DNA from: Talpa occidentalis
Lineage: Eukaryota > Chordata > Mammalia > Eulipotyphla > Talpidae
Assembly (NCBI RefSeq): GCF_014898055.3
Contig: NW_023603184.1
Span: 148,618,149-148,682,148 of the forward strand
Direction of reading: 5' to 3'
Length of the DNA stretch: 64,000 bases
How positions within the stretch are numbered: position 1 is the stretch's first letter; every line of letters begins with the position of its first letter. A program made the position numbers and the translations under genes. A model generated the notes under the pieces. It saw only the letters and a program-made list of their open reading frames with translations. It was not told the origin of the DNA and ran no database searches. This document shows positions 45,650-55,275 of the stretch, piece after piece.

Positions 45650-46570
45650 AGGGGCAGAATCGGTTTCGAGCCAGTAACAGAGGGCGCGGACGCTCATTTG
45701 TCTGATGAACAGCTTTCAAGGGCACGCTCCGGCTTCCCCGGGAATGCACGTCCCTTTTAAAAGTCATTAAATGATATTTCATGGAAAGGGGTTTGATGGT
45801 GAAGCCCGAGCATCTTCTTCATTGGCGGTTTTCGGCCGCTAACAGGGCACCACCGTGGCCGAAGAGCGTCCAGCTCCCAGCCCGGGGGCTTTATTTTTCT
45901 TGCAAACCTAGAATGGATCCCATGACCCTGTCTCAGTGGCGGGGCGTTGCTTTGCATGCGGATACGAGTTCCCCATGGGAGAGGAAGGTGGGGGGCGGCC
46001 CCCGGGGCACCAGGGGGATCGCCTACAGGTGCTCCCTAAGTCGTCCTCCAGCTGAACCCTCGGCTGAGCCAGCTGGCTCTGTTCAGAGCCGAAGCAGAGA
46101 GATAACGAGATGGTTCCCGCTTCCCTTTGAGCAAAGCCCGGCTGGAAGGGGCTGACGTGTGCGCAGAGGGAAGACTCTGCTCAGAAGCTTTTTCAGGAGA
46201 CCTGTGGCCAGCGAGCCTCCCGGCCGGCGATGCTCTTGTCAGAAGGTATCGATAAGGATAGATCGTTCTGGATAAAAGCCTGCGGTTGGGGCCATTCGCT
46301 TGATTTAGGGCCGGCTGTTCTCGCGAAGCGCGCGGCTCTGTTCGGTAAATCAATTGTGTCTGGTCTGGAAAGGCCTCGCGCTGCGTTTGTCTTAAGTTCT
46401 ATTTAAATAATTGATCACGGTTTGTATTTGTTAATGACCTTTCACTGAACTGTCATTGACCTGTGTGGGGCCACAGAGATCAATTCTGTGGACGGCCCAT
46501 TAGTCTTCATGACTTTTCTAAACGCCTGGTGTTTTTCTCCACTCGACCCTATTAGACATTCCACCCGGAA
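45650..46570. promoter_or_regulatory. Candidate conserved regulatory block with nuclear-receptor half-sites
   Basis: Repeat-free. Includes TAAAAGTCATTAAATGATAT, GCGTTGCTTTGCATGCGG, GGTATCGATAAGGATAGATC and AAATAATTGATCACGG. Two TGACCT half-sites lie at 46435-46440 and 46457-46462; the first, TGACCTTT, is the reverse complement of AAAGGTCA, the NR4A-type monomer site. CpGs are common although the block is not uniformly GC-rich, which suggests weak methylation-driven loss. All functional points are inference. Confidence 0.35.
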
Positions 46571-47363
46571 GTCGAGGATGGTGGCTGATTTTTGCAACTA
46601 AAGACAACATCTGACGGGAATGTGCTTCTGCGTCCACAGCCTGGAGGTCCTCTGGCTGCACGGCCCTCTCCCCCCGGGTCAGACGGGGGCTCCAGGGCAG
46701 GGAAGGAAAGGAACATGGGGGTCCCCAAGGGCACCCCTTTCCTCCCAGGTCTGGGCCTCTGGTTGACTAAGGATGTCTGGCTTCGCTCTTCTCCCTTCAC
46801 CCAGACTTCGTGTTCACGCCTCTCTCCTCCCACGAGCACCTGAGGCACCTCCCTGACCCCTGCCCAGCTCTGATTCATACCCTAAGGGGGGGGAGCTGGG
46901 AGAGCATGGTGGGGCTTCATAGCTGTTGGTACCCCGAGAGGCCCCGAATTGGGTGTCAGTGTGTTCTCAGCCCTTAGGGAACTGGCATCAAATCTGAAGA
47001 CCGATTGCTGCTGGCCCGCCAGAGGGAGGGCGTCTACACAGGGCTGCTGTCTAGACCCATAGGCACTCCATGGAGCGCCAGTTCATGGGGTGGGGGGGGC
47101 CAGGTCTACAGCCCCCACTTCACCCCCAAGTAACAGGGCGTCCTCTCTTTGAAGGATCTGTGAGCACCCCTCCTCCTGGAAGGTCACGGCCACACTCACC
47201 ATGGGGTAAATGTCGTTTTCTCTTGGGAAACCCTTCAAGGGGATCAGATGATGGCAGGTAAAAGTGAGGGTTTTTTTGCCCCAAGTGGCAGAACTTTGAG
47301 TTTTCTGCAGGCAGCTCAGGGGACGGAAATGAAAACCTTGAACCTCAATGATGGGAATCGATT
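46571..47363. other. GC-rich unique DNA, nothing recognised
   Basis: No gene or repeat identified. Confidence 0.55.
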
Positions 47364-47826
47364 GGCTTTCTGGGGTAGCTGTGACAAAGAGCCACAGCGG
47401 ATGTGGGGGGTGAAATAGCAGGGGGGTGCTGTCTCGTTGCCCTGAGGCTGGGATCCAAGTCAAGGTGGGGGAGGTGGGGCAGGCCCCACTCCTGCTGGAC
47501 CCCAGGAGAGACTCTGTGCTCGCCTCCTGCCAACTGCTGGTGGATTTTGGCAGCTTTGCCTTGAGGATCATCGGTCCCGTCCCTGTCTCCAGCGGCCTGT
47601 GGGCCTTCACGGGCCTCCCCTGGGCGTGGCTGTCTCGCATGGAACCTTCCCCTCTTTATAAGGACACCAGTCGTGTTGGGCTAGGAAACCCCCCACCCCG
47701 CCATGTCCTTATTCGGACTGGATAACCTCTGAGAACACATTTCTCAAGAAGGTCACAGTCTGGTCTTGGGTGTCAGGACATCAGCATCCTGCTGGGAAGG
47801 ACGGGGGACACCATTGAACCCACAAC
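47364..47826 (-). mobile_element. Decayed MaLR-like solo LTR
   Basis: GGCTTTCTGGGGTAGCTGTG then ACAAAGAGCCACAG opens it, and CCTCTTTATAAGGACACCAG (47651-47670) followed by TCGTGTTGGGCTAGG is the diagnostic block. It ends with GGGGGACACCATTGAACCCA and CAACA. Same orientation as the other copies in this window. Confidence 0.75.
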
Positions 47827-50029
47827 ATGGAGGAGGCCGAGGAAAATGCCCAAGGGCTGGACGTCTAGGACAGGACCCTGGGGGAGCAGGAAGGGCCTGG
47901 CCGGAGGCTGGGGACAGCGAGCCTGGCATCAGCTGGGGGCGTCCCGAGTTCCAGTGCACCACCTCTCCTCAGTGGCCCAGAGCTCACGAGAAGCCAGTTC
48001 ACAGCCGCCGCCTGCCGGGGCTCGGGCAGCCACTGTGTTCGGGGTGAAGTGTGAGCGGCTGTGCGGCGGGTGACGGGCTGTGCGGGAGTCAGTCGTCCAG
48101 ACCTTTCTGCAAGCGACAAGGACCATTGTGCTGCTGCCTGTGGAACACGCCCGGGAGCCAACAGGGCTCAGACCCACCTGCCGCAGACCCTGGAGGGACG
48201 AGCTGGCCGCGGGGGAGGGACCCCCCCCACTGCCGTGAGCGGTCAGCACACGCTTGGTGCTGCGCCCCTCAAATCCCAGGGAGAAGCAGGGGCTTCCCGC
48301 TGCTAATGGGCTGCAGGCTCACGTCGTTTCACTTGATCATTAATGAAAAAGGTCCCCAGAGACTGGCGAACTCAGGAACCATCCATTTCCGTGTTTAAAA
48401 ATAATTATCCCTCACGTTGGACTTCAGGCCAGCGGGCCTGTGGCAGGGACGCCAGCCGCCTCTCCCTCTCCCTCGCTGCGCTCAGTAAACACCGACTCAG
48501 CTAAAACAAAGGATGTGAGGGAAATGGTTGTGAGGCGTGAAAAGGAGAGGAAGCAGTGGCTGAGGTGGTGCCGTCCTGCGTGACTAAGACCCGGTAGCTG
48601 CCCCTCAGGCCCGGCCTCAGAGCACACAGCCTGCCTTTTAGAACCCCGTCAGCATCCTGGGGTCCCGCTCATTTGTATTCTGCCTGGGGACGGAACACGA
48701 GACCCAGGTTGATGTCGTGACATGTAAATGGTGCCCGTGACATTTTCTCGCAGCTCCGCTGTCATAACCGCCGCCCGAGGGTGGCGCGGGGCGGGCTGGG
48801 CCGGCGTCCACGCACGGGCCTGACCCTCCAGAGGAGCTTTAAATCTGCTGGTCCGTGAACCCACAGGCGATACCAAGAAATAGGTGGGACTGTTGAGGCC
48901 CACGGGTTTTGAACCCCGAGACAAACGGGGACTTGACTCCGTGGCAAAGGACAGCGAGTGTCGGACCCTTGACTCTCACCTCCCGATAGCTGCGTGACCC
49001 CGCGACCTTGAACCCCCTGCCTCGCTGGCCAGCAAGGTCCTTGGGGGGCCAAGTGAGAATCACGCATCAGCGCTGAGGATGCCAAGGCCCTTTCTGTGGC
49101 TGCTCTGGGCACAGGCGTCTTCGCAGCAACACGCCCTCTGCTGAGGAGCTGCGCCCGGCCCGCCGCTTCAGCCGACGCGGACCCCTCTGCAGCTCGGGCC
49201 GCTGCACTCTGTGAGCGAGGCATCTTCCACGAGCCTCTCTCTTCAGAAGCCTGTCCCTGGAGGCTCAGACCGCCGTGGCTGTGGGGTAGGGGCTGTTACT
49301 GGGGGCCCCTGGTGGGGTGTCTCCTGGGCCTGCCTCCCACGGAGCCGGCTGTCACGGCCGACGCGCGGCATGGGCCTCCCAGCATGGGGGCACCGGAGTG
49401 GCAGCTGTCCTGTCCATCCAGCGCAGGCTGGGCAGATGCCCCAGGGTGCAGGGCTGTGTCCCTCTGACGTGGTATCTCCAGGCCTTTCCTTGGGGTCGGG
49501 CTTGGCCCGGAAAAGCTCTTTCTGGTTCTTCCAGCAATCCAGGGCAGGCTTCGGGGTCTTTCAGGGACCCAAGCTGAAGAAGGCCCTGCCGCCCTCAGCA
49601 CACGGCTCCCAAAGCCTCACGGCTGCTCCTGTCCCAGCCAACCCGGAGGAGGGGGGTGGGGGAGGGCACTTGGGAGACCGAGGGGCAAACCTGCTGACAG
49701 ACATGCTGTCTTCTCTCCCCACCTGCTGGCACCAGCGCCCTCAGGCCGGGAGACTGATGAGGTCTGATGGCGTGCTGGGGGAGCTGGGGATGGGCAGCCC
49801 TTTCTCTGCAGGGCCCGTCTCTGCTGGGACATGTTCAGCTCCGCTCATGGAGGCAAAGGTCTCAGGGAGCTTATGCAGGACTCAGGGCAACACCAGCATG
49901 GCAGGAGCTGCTGAGGGGCTATTGATTAGCTTTGATTTTCCCCCAGTGACTGCTGTGTCAGCAGTAGGAAGCCATCTGGATTAACCCTTCTGCATCCGCG
50001 CTGGGCGCTGGGCCCTCAGCCAGATGGTG
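47827..50029. other. GC-rich unique DNA, no gene recognised
   Basis: A 257-codon plus frame at 49.21-49.98 kb has no family signature, is overlapped by other open frames, and is rich in Gly, Ser and Pro as expected from GC bias. A short AT-richer patch at 48320-48415 (TTGATCATTAATGAAAAAGG) may be a conserved element. Confidence 0.5.
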
Positions 50030-50530
50030 GAGAGCGCGGCCGACTCACTGGGCCCAAGCCTGCAAGGCCCTTGGTCTATGCCCCGAAGGGTGTCCAGTCC
50101 TCGCTATTAAACCCTATTATGTGCATTTCATGCGACACCAGCCCCGTGTGCATGGTGACCCCGCGCTGTTGTCTGCCGGGCCAGAGGGGCATCCTTCTCG
50201 GGGGATTCAGCTAAGATCCTTTAAACCCACAAGCACACGTTGAAGCCCTCCATGCAATATTAATCACCACTCCTCTCTGGGCTCTCGGGCCCTGATTGAG
50301 GATGTATCTGGGTAAGTAGCCTTTTCAGGAAAATTACGTCTCTTATGTTGAAGCAAGTAATCAAGCCTCCCCCGCCCCGCGCCAGGGAGAGGCCGGGATG
50401 ACAGGCTCAGCCAAATGAAGAGCGGGATGATTTGCTTGTAATGAGAACGCGGAGCCAGACCAATTAGAGACTGGTGTGCAAAGTCAGGGAGGTTTTCTTT
50501 TTCCGACTCGGGCAAAGTGCTGAATGAAAT
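50030..50530. promoter_or_regulatory. Candidate conserved non-coding element
   Basis: Repeat-free block with CCATGCAATATTAATCACCA (50250-50269), CAAGTAATCAAGCC, GCTTGTAATGAGAACG and CCAATTAGAGACTGGTGTGC (50460-50479). ATTA-type cores recur and no long open frame exists. Regulatory role inferred. Confidence 0.3.
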
Positions 50531-51716
50531 ATCCTAGACCCCCCTCGCTGCCCCTCGAGGCTCTGGGCCGGCTCTTGTGTGCTCGCCGTCGTCACGGGCA
50601 CAGCTTACCGGGTCCGGCTCTGCTGTTTAGAGGGAGAGCTGTTCCACGGAGGGGACTCCCGAGGGACCCCGCTGTCCTCAGCACCGGGAGGGGTGAGGCC
50701 GGCCACACCACGCTGGGTCAGCACCACAGAGCTGCGTTCAGCCAAGGAAGTGAAGGACGAGAGAAGAGAATTCTGGAATCTCAGCCACCCTTGTGCGTTT
50801 ATTAAGAGTCAGGTCGATTCCATTCACCCCTTTGCCTGGTGCTCGAGGTGGTCTGCAGCCTCGCGGGTGCCTCCGCCGCTACCTTGGGCCTAAACCACAG
50901 GACAGGCCCTGGCAGCCCCCGCACCCTCGCACCTGCCCTCGCTGCTTCACTGCTGGGATCCAGTCAGTCCAGGAGCCGGCTCACTTTGCCGAGGAACGTG
51001 AAGGACCTTCCCTCATTTCCATAACCAGGTTCCCTCCCTGGCCAGGACCGGCGCAAGGAGGAGCAGCTGGTGTACAAACTGCTGGAGCATCCGAGAGGCA
51101 CCGCTCAGAGCCGAGCATGAAGCCAGTGTCAGGAGCTGCAAAGAGGATCCTGCACACAGGGACCCTCCCAGGTGGCCAGAACGAGCAGCTGGTGGGGGGC
51201 AGGATCACGGGCCGAGACCCCCTGGGGTGGCAGGGGAGCAACCACCGGGCAAGATGCAACTGCCAACAGCCAAGGCCCACGCAGGGCGGCTTCTCCTGGC
51301 AGCTTTGATTTGTGGAGCATCCGAGGGCCAGGGCCAGGCAGACAGCACCCCGCCTGGCTCCTCCCTCACAAAGCAGTGGGTGGAGGACATGGGAGTCCTG
51401 ACCTCATTCTAGCTCCCAGCTGAGACCTCTGGAGGCTTCCTGTGATTTTCCCTGAGGGTCATACCCTGACGATGGGGGGTGGGGGGGCCTGAGGGGCATG
51501 AGAAATATGCTGGCAGAGCCAGACCCAGCCCAGCCCAGCTGGCACTCAGGTGCCCTCACATGCCCAAGGTCCCGGCAGGAGGACACACGCAGTCCTGACG
51601 CTGTGACTCACCCTTCGCCTTGACATAGAGGATCTACCGTCATGGCTGAGGGCATGTATTCACGTGGATAACCTGTTTATTTACATGGGACCTTGTGCTC
51701 CCTAAAGGTAGAAGCT
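50531..51716. other. GC-rich unique DNA, nothing recognised
   Basis: Overlapping frames on both strands without domains; no repeat with clear ends. Confidence 0.55.
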
Positions 51717-52247
51717 GGGGCCTTCTTGGTGGCCTAGGGGTTAAGTCTCAGCTATCACCACGAAGGCCTGAGCTCGATCCCCGGCCAGGGAGCTACCCAC
51801 ATGGCACAGCAGACCTCTCCTAACACTGCTCCCCTCAGCAGTGGATTTCAGTAGATCTGCCTGTTCTGCTCCCCACTCTGTCTCTGGTGAATCCTCTCAA
51901 CCCTTGTACCTTTGGCCTGTACCCCAGTTCTTCTATGCAAAAATTTAAAAAATGGGCCTCCCCTGGAGGCACAGGCGGTTGAGCACCGCATTGTAAAGCT
52001 GCCCGCAGCCTCCGCAGCGCCAGTTCGATCCCGGCAGGCCAGGGAGGGTCCCACATGGCGTGGCAGACCTCTCCTGTCTCACCTGCTGATCCCCTCAGCA
52101 GTGTATTTCAGTCAGTCTGCCTGTTCTGTTCCCCACTCTCTCTCTGGTGAATCCTCTCACCCTCCCACAAATCTGGCCTGTACCCCAGTTCTAGTATGTA
52201 TGGATAAATAAATAAATCTTTTTTAAAAATTTAAAAAATAGTGAAAT
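51717..52247 (+). mobile_element. tRNA-derived T+ SINE, subfamily 2, split by a second SINE
   Basis: Head GGGGCCTTCTTGGTGGCCTA, AGGGGTTAAGTCTCAGCTAT, B box AGCTCGATCC and body to TTCTTCTATGCAAAAATTT. The poly(A)-like end is interrupted by another SINE at 51954. The outer target-site duplications lie on the far sides of both: AAAGGTAGAAGCT (51704-51716) and AAAGTTAGAAGCT (52248-52260), one mismatch. This shows that the outer element landed first. It is somewhat shorter in the A-B interval than subfamily 1. Confidence 0.92.
51954..52224 (+). mobile_element. tRNA-derived T+ SINE, subfamily 1, nested
   Basis: Head GGGCCTCCCCTGGAGGCACA, B box AGTTCGATCCC, tail ATAAATAAATAAATCTTTT. It sits in the A-rich tail of the subfamily 2 SINE and is flanked by a perfect 15-base repeat, AAAAATTTAAAAAAT, at 51939-51953 and 52225-52239. 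It is therefore younger than its host element. Confidence 0.93.
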
Positions 52248-52260
52248 AAAGTTAGAAGCT

Positions 52261-53043
52261 ATTTAGACATCTGGGCATATAGGAAACCCTAACTAAAGGG
52301 TTGTTGGTTGACTGAATGATCTGAAGGTTTTTGATACATTCAAACAGTTTTCCTTAGATGCTGGAAAGAAGCTTAAAAGACATTCAGGAGTTCATATTCT
52401 CTAAAGGAAGACACTGGCATGATGCCCTGTCTCCCCCTGCTACCCTAAGTGTTTGAGCATCAGCAATATGTGTTGTTCATCAGGGTTTATTCACTCATGC
52501 AAACCGTTTCCACAGAAACAACTAAGCCAGATGTGGAAGTTTGCCCTGCCAGCAGCTCACCATCCCTGCTTTGAAGTTCTAGTAACAATCCTTTGTAATG
52601 ACATTAACGTTAGTTATTCTCAGGCAAATAGAGCTGCTCATTCTCTGCTCTTCCATTTTCTGGACAACTGATCCTTTCACACAGAGAATGTACCAGAGAG
52701 ATGTGCCTTGCTCCATCACCTCTGTAAACTGGCGGGTCCACTAATGGGGGCCCTGACCACATTGGCCCTGACCCAATGCATTGGTCAGCAAAGTCGGCGG
52801 GGGCTTGAGTCTGACTTGCATGCATGTTGGTATATCATTGTTTCACTTTACATTCTTTTGATGAGTATAGAAACTATAGAAAATGCATAATATGTACCCT
52901 TCCATTTAAATCATCCCTAAATAAACTCACAGGTGAAACCTGTGTGGGTAAGACTTAAAACATAACCCCAGGGTGAGTGAGGGTGCAGGAAAGGAGTGTT
53001 GCCTTGTTACAGATCTTCAGAGGATAATTTTGGACTATGTTTG
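52261..53043. other. Unique DNA, nothing recognised
   Basis: No gene or element. Mixed composition without frames over about 75 codons. Confidence 0.55.
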
Positions 53044-53055
53044 AAAAAAAATTGA

Positions 53056-53311
53056 GGGCCTCCCTGGAGGCGCAGTGGGTTGAGCACAGCGCTGTGAAGC
53101 TGTCCGCAGTGTGTGTTCAATCCCTGGCCGGCCAGGGAGATTCCCACATGGTGCAGCAGACCTCTCTGGTCTCGCCCGCTGCTCCCCTCAGCAGTGTGTT
53201 TCAATCTGCCTGTTCTGTGCCCCGCTCTGTCTCTGGTGAATCCTCTCCCCCGCCTCTGGCCTGTACCCCAGCTATTGTATAAATGAAAAATGAAATTAAA
53301 TAAAAAATTTA
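53056..53311 (+). mobile_element. tRNA-derived T+ SINE, subfamily 1, internal deletion
   Basis: Head GGGCCTCCCTGGAGGCGCAG, A box GGCGCAGTGGG. The piece between GCTGTCCGCAG and the B box lacks the 'CCTCTGCAGCG' segment, so about a dozen bases are missing. Tail GAAATTAAATAAAAAATTTA has lost a clean AATAAATCTTT. AAAAAAATTGA flanks both ends (about 53044-53054 and 53312-53322). Confidence 0.9.
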
Positions 53312-53513
53312 AAAAAATTGACAATTGTAAGATTTGAAAGATTTTACTTGTAGGAATTTTTCCTAGATGGGTAAGGGTGCCTGTGGGGGCTTTGCTGGTT
53401 GCACAAAATAGTGACGAGTAAAAAATGCAACAGATACAACAGGTGGGGGTGAGCTCATTGTCATTATGACTGGACACATGCATGGATAAAAGATCATTTA
53501 AAAATATAACGGC

Positions 53514-53569
53514 GTGATTTCTGTACCTTTTCTCCTCAATAAACTTTTTCTTTCTTTAAACAACAACAA
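53514..53569 (+). mobile_element. 56-bp processed (L1-mobilised) 3'-end insertion of unknown source
   Basis: A short insert, GTGATTTCTGTACCTTTTCT onward, carries CAATAAACTTTTTC (AATAAA at 53538-53543) and ends in an A-rich CAACAACAAA tail. It is bounded by perfect 14-base duplications, AAAAATATAACGGC, at 53500-53513 and 53570-53583. The site reads TTTAAAAATA, fitting the L1 endonuclease preference TT/AAAA. It is therefore a severely 5'-truncated copy of a polyadenylated RNA. The parent transcript is not recognisable. Confidence 0.8.
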
Positions 53570-53583
53570 AAAAATATAACGGC

Positions 53584-54720
53584 ATGGAACATTTTCCACA
53601 TGTATTCAGTGGAAAAATTAGGTTTCAAACATTGTGATTCTGTTTTTGAAAATCAAAGATCGCTGTCAGAGACTGGGATTTAGTAAAATGTTAGCAGTAC
53701 TTGATCTTGCAGGATTCTGAAGGATTTTAATTATTCACATTTTTTTTTCATTTTCTACAAAAATGGTATAGATGTAATTTTAAAATCTCAGTCAAATAAT
53801 TTAATTTAAAAAATCAGCATGGCTGCTGGCAGGGGCAGAGCTGGGTGAGAGCAACGGTGTGGGTCTGCCTGGAAATCCCCGGGAGATGAGCGTGGGCAGG
53901 GAGCCTGTGGGGCGCCTGTGGTCAGACTCCTCACGTCTGAGACTTGAACCTGTGAATGTGGCTCCGTGGTGTCCATTTGAGTTAAAATGGTGTCAGAGAA
54001 AAATGTCTGACTTCCGGAGGAGAAGCACGTGTGTGTGCTTCTCTGTGTGTGAGTCCCAGGGCTTGCTGTAATATTTTAATTATGTAAGGGATTAATTCAT
54101 TTTAAATGCATTTTCTGCCCTGGGCATGTGCCGGCTAAGTGGAAGCTAATTCATTTTTTAAGATGCCAAGACTCTCTTTCCCCAGGGCGATGACAGAGCT
54201 GCATCTCAAAGCGTAAACTTCCAACTACAGAGATAAAAACAAAACAAAATAAAATAACAACAGGCTGTGGTTGTGCCAAGTGCCAAGATGATTCAGAGTT
54301 TGTCTAAAAGTATTGCTTGTGCATTTCTAATTTAACTAAGAAATCTATTCTTGAGGGGGAGGCCAGAGAGAGGAACTCATTTGCTATAAATCTTTCAAAC
54401 TTAGAGAAAATGGGGCTTGCGTGTGTTTGGGGACTGCCTGCGTATTAAAGGGAATCTTCAGTCGGTCACAAACCACCAACTCAGAGCAGGGCCTCCGGTG
54501 GACGCATTTTGCCTGCCCACGCTCTTGCTGCCCCACAGGATTGCCCCCCACCCCAGGCCCTGAAGCTGCAAAGGGTGAACATGAATGAAAGAGGTGATGT
54601 GCTGATCACCTGGGATAGGTGAAGGAGGGAGGGAGCGACTCAAAATCTACCCTCACCTTGGGACAGGGAACCCCTGGGGAGCGGCATGGCCTGCCTGTGT
54701 GGGTGGGGGAGACATTCCTC
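53584..54720. other. AT-rich unique DNA with possible conserved patch
   Basis: No gene. Around 54070-54170 TTTTAATTATGTAAGGGATT, TTCATTTTAAATGCATTTTC and AGCTAATTCATTTTTTAAG give a motif-dense patch. Other parts are plain AT-rich DNA. Confidence 0.5.
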
Positions 54721-54724
54721 CATG

Positions 54725-54990
54725 CAGCTGGCAAGAATCATAGTTGCAGCTATAAGGAATATGCAAATTTGAAATTCTAGTGCATGTTGTTAATTACCTT
54801 GCAAAGAATGCGAAGCAATTAAGACCGTTGACACCCGAAAGTGAACATTAGCATTTCCTAAAACTCCCTGGTTAATAAGATTGGTAAAGCTTTCTTCTTG
54901 TTGACTGGTTCTGTTCAGATCTTTTCCAAAGCATCTATGTCCTTGGCCCGTTTTCCTCCCGGTGATGAATCTCTAAGTGATTTGCTAAAA
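54725..54990. promoter_or_regulatory. Candidate enhancer with octamer site
   Basis: Contains an exact octamer ATGCAAAT at 54761-54768, then TTGTTAATTACCTTGC, GCGAAGCAATTAAGACC and CTGGTTAATAAGATTGG. Repeat-free, not coding. POU-factor binding is suggested by the octamer only. Confidence 0.3.
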
Positions 54991-55015
54991 TTCTTTAAAC
55001 AAAAAGGATATTAAT

Positions 55016-55275
55016 GGGCCTGCCTGGTGGCGAAAGGGGTTAACACACAACCTATGGAGCTATCCACAGCCTCTGCAGCACTGAGTTTGATCCCTGGCCA
55101 GGGAGCTGCCCACATGGTGCGCAGACCTCTCCTGCTGCGCCTGCTGCTCCCCTCAGCAGTGGATTTCGGTGGAGCTGCCTGTTCTGCTCCCCACTCTGTC
55201 TCTGGTGAATCCTCTCACCCCCCAGACCTCTGGCCTGTACCCCAGTTCTGGTTTGCATAAATAAATCTTTAAAAA
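55016..55275 (+). mobile_element. tRNA-derived T+ SINE, subfamily 2
   Basis: Head GGGCCTGCCTGGTGGCGAAA, then GGGGTTAACACACAACCTAT and CCTGGCCAGGGAGCTGCCCA. Tail GCATAAATAAATCTTT plus poly(A). Flanks AAAAAGGATATTAAT and AAAAAACAGATAGTAAC are a poor duplication, in keeping with age. Confidence 0.93.

Noticed and set aside
49211..49984. A 257-codon plus-strand frame
   Set aside because: No recognisable domain, other frames are open across it, and residue content mirrors base composition. No sign of codon-level constraint can be seen.
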